DNA of 46,269 nucleotides from an uncultured Pelagibacteraceae bacterium (GTDB taxonomy: Bacteria; Pseudomonadota; Alphaproteobacteria; Pelagibacterales; Pelagibacteraceae): NCBI GenBank assembly GCA_902551215.1, contig CACDCI010000002.1, forward strand, positions 1 to 46,269. Reading direction: 5' to 3'. Each line of letters opens with the position of its first letter. Position 1 is the stretch's first letter. The translations under genes were made by a program, and so were the position numbers. Below the pieces are notes generated by a model. It saw only the letters and a list, made by a program, of their open reading frames with translations, was not told the origin of the DNA and did not search any database. Of this stretch, positions 43,488 to 46,269 are shown piece by piece.

Positions 43488-45305
43488 ATGAAAAAAAAGA
43501 GAAAAAAAAAATTTAAAAAAGATTATAAAAATACAAGTATTTTGCCTGTATTGCTTATTATAGCATTGTTATCTTTATTTTCAGAAACAGTACGAACAAT
43601 ACCTGTTGGAGCTTTAAGTGAAAAATTTGCCGGAATATCTTATGAATTACCAGAGTTAAATTCTAATTTAATAGAAGAAAAAACATTAAAAAAAAACGAT
43701 TATCAAAATATAAAAGAAAAAATAATTTTACAAAAAGCAATCAATAAACAAAAAAAAATGCATGTCAAAATTAAAAAAAATAAAAAAATTAGAAATCTTG
43801 AACATGATATTGAAAAAATTGAAACACAAATCTCAAAAATTCAAACAGAAATTATCGAAATTGAATCAAAAAAAATTGATGAAGAAATGATTGTTGCAAA
43901 AATACCCAAAGTAGAATTTGAAGAAATTGTAGAAAAGACTGTAGATCAAGAAATAATGGATCAAAAAATAGTGGATGTTCCAAAAATTAAAGAAACTATT
44001 AAGGTGGCAGCAGATACTAGCACATCTACAATCACGATTGATGGAAAAGAAACTTTAATTCCAGGATCTTCAGAAAAAAACATTACTTATATGCAGATTT
44101 TACAAAATCCAAATGATTTAGATTTAAATTTGAAATATGCACAGCAACAAGGAAAAGCAGGAAACTTCAAACAAACAATAGCAACGCTTGAAAGATTAAA
44201 TATGATTTATCCTGATAATGTTGAAATAAAACTTTATTTACTTTCAGTTTTAGTACAAGCCGACTCTCCAGATAAAGCATTAACTATAATCGAAGAAATT
44301 AAAACTAATGAAGATTTAACACCAGAAGATCTAGAAGCAGTAAGTGAAATTGAAGAACAAATGAAAGAAAGAAAAAAGCCTAGGCTTTGGAATTTTTACG
44401 CCGACATATCGCTTGGAGGCATTCAAAATGAAAATGTTAATAGTGTTTCAAAAAAAAGGTTACAATACAGTTCAGATAGTCTTATTGGATTTAATTCCCC
44501 AATGTACGACAGAACATATAGTGGAAGTTTAGGTTTAACAGCTACCAGATCTATAGGAGAAGCTTCAACATTTATGATAAATGCGAATGTTACAGACTCT
44601 GATCAAGAAGAAGAAAGAAGCGATGACTTTGAAAGTTATGGATTAACTTTTGCTTTAGACACATCTTTAGGAAATCAAAGCTTAAGTCCATATTTGATGT
44701 TAAGCAAAACTGATTATCAAGATGATGCAGATAGCTTTTCTTTAATGTATGGAATTGGAGGTTATTTTCCTGTGGGAGATCGTAATTCATTTAGCTATGG
44801 TTATTCTTATTCAGATTCTAAAGGCAATAATAACACAACTGACACAACGGCAAATGAAACAAACTCAATTGGACATGGTTTTACTTTTGGACACGACTAC
44901 ATGATTAATGAAATATTTTCTACATCAATCGGATTAGGCTACAGCGATTCAGATGCAGTAGTAGATGCTGGAAATGATTATGAAACATATGATGTAAGTT
45001 TCAGATTAAATTTAGCATATCCTTGGGCATATATTTCTGTGGGAGATGCTTTGAGTTTTAACGATTATAAAAGAGAAGACACAAGCATAAACTCAAACTT
45101 ATTAAGATCAGATGCAACAAATACTTTTGATATTATGTTAACTAAAGCTGTAGGAGATTTTTTTCCTATAATTGATCCTAAAAGAAGTTTATTTATGAAT
45201 CTTTCTTATGAAAAAATTATTTCAGAAGCCAATTTAGTTAACTATGATTATATTGCAGATTCTTATTCACTTAGTTTTTCAAAATCATTTCATTTAAATA
45301 AATGA
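43488..45305 (+). CDS. TPR protein with C-terminal outer-membrane beta-barrel
   Basis: A 605-residue protein. A basic N-terminus and one hydrophobic segment (about 18-34) act as signal or anchor, followed by a Lys/Glu coiled coil (65-130). TPR-like helices occupy about 205-300 (NPNDLDLNLKYAQQQGKAGNFKQTIATLERLN). From about 305 onward, amphipathic strands begin WNFYADISLGGIQNENVNSVS and end with SLSFSKSFHLNK, indicating a barrel of some 12-14 strands. TPR-plus-barrel architecture is known from Slam-type translocators and from exopolysaccharide exporters; which applies here is unclear. It sits between the pilins and a FecR-domain gene, and TPR/barrel plus FecR is a recurring pairing. Confidence 0.72.
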   Translation: MKKKRKKKFKKDYKNTSILPVLLIIALLSLFSETVRTIPVGALSEKFAGISYELPELNSNLIEEKTLKKNDYQNIKEKIILQKAINKQKKMHVKIKKNKKIRNLEHDIEKIETQISKIQTEIIEIESKKIDEEMIVAKIPKVEFEEIVEKTVDQEIMDQKIVDVPKIKETIKVAADTSTSTITIDGKETLIPGSSEKNITYMQILQNPNDLDLNLKYAQQQGKAGNFKQTIATLERLNMIYPDNVEIKLYLLSVLVQADSPDKALTIIEEIKTNEDLTPEDLEAVSEIEEQMKERKKPRLWNFYADISLGGIQNENVNSVSKKRLQYSSDSLIGFNSPMYDRTYSGSLGLTATRSIGEASTFMINANVTDSDQEEERSDDFESYGLTFALDTSLGNQSLSPYLMLSKTDYQDDADSFSLMYGIGGYFPVGDRNSFSYGYSYSDSKGNNNTTDTTANETNSIGHGFTFGHDYMINEIFSTSIGLGYSDSDAVVDAGNDYETYDVSFRLNLAYPWAYISVGDALSFNDYKREDTSINSNLLRSDATNTFDIMLTKAVGDFFPIIDPKRSLFMNLSYEKIISEANLVNYDYIADSYSLSFSKSFHLNK

Positions 45306-45363
45306 TCATGAATCTAATTTTATCAAAATATTATTTTTTCTTTAGTAAAAACAACAAAAAAAG

Positions 45364-45376
45364 ACGCCCAATATGG
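45364..45376 (+). promoter_or_regulatory. 13-bp motif upstream of the FecR-domain gene
   Basis: ACGCCCAATATGG ends 46 bases before the ATG at 45423. It is the same 13-mer in the same orientation as the one ahead of the STAS-kinase operon. No complementary half is nearby, so it cannot form the hairpin possible at the other copy. A shared protein-binding site is the simplest explanation. Confidence 0.45.
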
Positions 45377-45422
45377 TTATAAAAAGCTTTAAAGTAATAA
45401 AAATTTGTATATATTTTTTTTA

Positions 45423-46269
45423 ATGAAGAAAATACTATCACTAATTACCGGTCTATTTCTTGTAATCAATATTTCTCATGCAGAAGAAAAGCTTAATATT
45501 GAAAAACAACTAGTTGGGATTGTGGGTGCAATATCAGGAACAGTTAAAACCGAGACAAGAGAACTTAAAGCTGGGGACAAGATTTATTTAAATGAAACAA
45601 TTTATGCTGCAGAAGGTGCAGGAACACAAATATTGTTACTAGACCAATCTACATTTACTATTGGATCAGACTCTGAAGTTGTAATGGATACTTTTATATA
45701 TGATCCTTCAACTAATGACGGAAAAATTGTAGCAAATGTAAAAAAAGGAAGTTTGAAAGTAATTTCAGGCTTAATAAGTAAAAAAAATCCAGACAGTTTA
45801 ACAGTTGAAGTTCCAGAAGGAACTTTAGGATCAAGAGGAACAGAATTTCAAACAATAGTGGGAAAGAAAAAGACAGACACTTTATTAATAGGACCTGGAA
45901 AAAATAATACATTAGGTCTAAGACCTGGTGCTGTTCTTGTAGGAAATAAATTTGGTAACACGATGCTAAATAATCCTTATAGCATGGCGAGCATGACTAA
46001 AGGTAAGGCTCCAGGAAAAGCAAAACAAATTACTAAACAACAACTTAAAAAATTTAATAAGAAAATGAGAGCACTTAAAGTTGCAAAAGCTGAAGGTGCC
46101 ACAAAGGAAGAAAAAAAAGCAATTAGAAAGAAAATAAGAAAAGAACTTAAAGAAGCAGGTTTTGAAAAAGAAGAAATAAAAACAATGATTAAAGAAAATC
46201 TTAAAAAAGATGAAGAAAAAAGAATTGTTTTACTGCAAGAAAGAGGCGAGGATGTTTCAGACATAGAAA
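45423..46269 (+). CDS. FecR-domain exported protein (3' partial)
   Basis: The frame runs off the window, leaving 282 codons. A signal peptide (MKKILSLITGLFLVINISHA) precedes a FecR domain. Fitting stretches are V-G-A-I-S-G-T-V, LKAGDKIYLNETI, a Q-I-L-L-L-D-Q-S-T-F-T-I-G-S-D-S-E-V segment and D-T-F-I-Y-D-P. The domain continues with KKGSLKVISG and P-E-G-T-L-G-S-R-G-T-E-F. After about residue 185, a Lys/Glu-rich helical region (KKMRALKVAKAEGATKEEKK...) begins. It is similar in composition to the charged segments of the cargo and TolC-like proteins. FecR domains in periplasmic proteins without a sigma factor are common beside barrel proteins, as here. Function is unknown; exported anchoring or scaffolding is likely. 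Confidence 0.8.
   Translation, partial: MKKILSLITGLFLVINISHAEEKLNIEKQLVGIVGAISGTVKTETRELKAGDKIYLNETIYAAEGAGTQILLLDQSTFTIGSDSEVVMDTFIYDPSTNDGKIVANVKKGSLKVISGLISKKNPDSLTVEVPEGTLGSRGTEFQTIVGKKKTDTLLIGPGKNNTLGLRPGAVLVGNKFGNTMLNNPYSMASMTKGKAPGKAKQITKQQLKKFNKKMRALKVAKAEGATKEEKKAIRKKIRKELKEAGFEKEEIKTMIKENLKKDEEKRIVLLQERGEDVSDIE

Noticed and set aside
42151-45376. Mobile element bounded by 13-bp inverted repeats
   Set aside because: The inverted copies flank pilins and other resident genes with no transposase and no target duplication seen. Each copy lies just ahead of a gene in the same relative orientation, which fits a regulatory site better.
45308-45382. 24-codon frame MNLILSKYYFFFSKNN... after the TPR/barrel gene
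   Set aside because: Too short and of generic AT-rich composition; its 3' part coincides with the 13-bp regulatory-type motif, which is better explained as a DNA site.

Overview
The window comes from an AT-rich Gram-negative bacterium. It carries a secretin, an autotransporter-like barrel, a lipoprotein TolC and a complete type IV pilus machine. The order mreC-mreD-mrdA-rodA, the strong A/T bias and the tightly overlapping genes suggest a streamlined marine alphaproteobacterium (SAR11/HIMB59-like). That placement is inference from style and gene order, not from a phylogenetic marker.

Layout. 1-4053: cell-elongation operon mreC (5' end missing), mreD, mrdA (PBP2), rodA. 4159-13941: retraction ATPase pilT, then four minor pilins (fimT, pilV, pilW, pilX types), an unknown secreted protein and a 1664-residue PilY1-like tip adhesin, mostly overlapping or nearly so. 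13972-15811: a small autotransporter-like protein whose last beta-barrel strands lie in another frame. 15815-25065 (minus strand) and 25218-27836 (plus strand): a divergent export locus made of a giant cargo protein (LEPR-like leader, DUF4347, VCBS repeats, nested propeller), a periplasmic adaptor, a GAF-HlyD adaptor, a PqqD-like/M50 protease/HlyD fusion and a lipoprotein TolC with a cargo-like tail. No ABC transporter is present. 28023-28996 (minus): prepilin peptidase and a small membrane protein. 29160-32710: GAF-PP2C phosphatase, a small membrane protein, a winged-helix regulator and a UMF1-type MFS transporter. 32711-33259: a noncoding region with eight copies of an 11-bp motif in helical phase. 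33260-41279: pilus assembly operon (PilM-PilN fusion, PilO, PilP, secretin, assembly ATPase, platform protein). 41383-42116 (minus): anti-sigma-type kinase and STAS antagonist. 42286-43219: two tandem pilins. 43234-46269: small membrane protein, TPR/beta-barrel protein and a FecR-domain protein cut by the window end.

How the genes fit together. Three pilus blocks, the pilin pair and the prepilin peptidase together make a nearly full type IV pilus of mixed Pil/Msh flavour. The phosphatase, kinase and STAS protein are the parts of an Rsb-type partner switch placed around the pilus genes, with no sigma factor in view, so the switch may control pilus or surface functions. The most unusual locus is 15815-27836. 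It looks like a type I-like export route in which an intramembrane-protease/HlyD fusion takes the place of the ABC exporter and may recognise and cleave the leader of the adjacent giant surface protein.

No tRNA, rRNA, CRISPR array, transposase or integrase was recognised.
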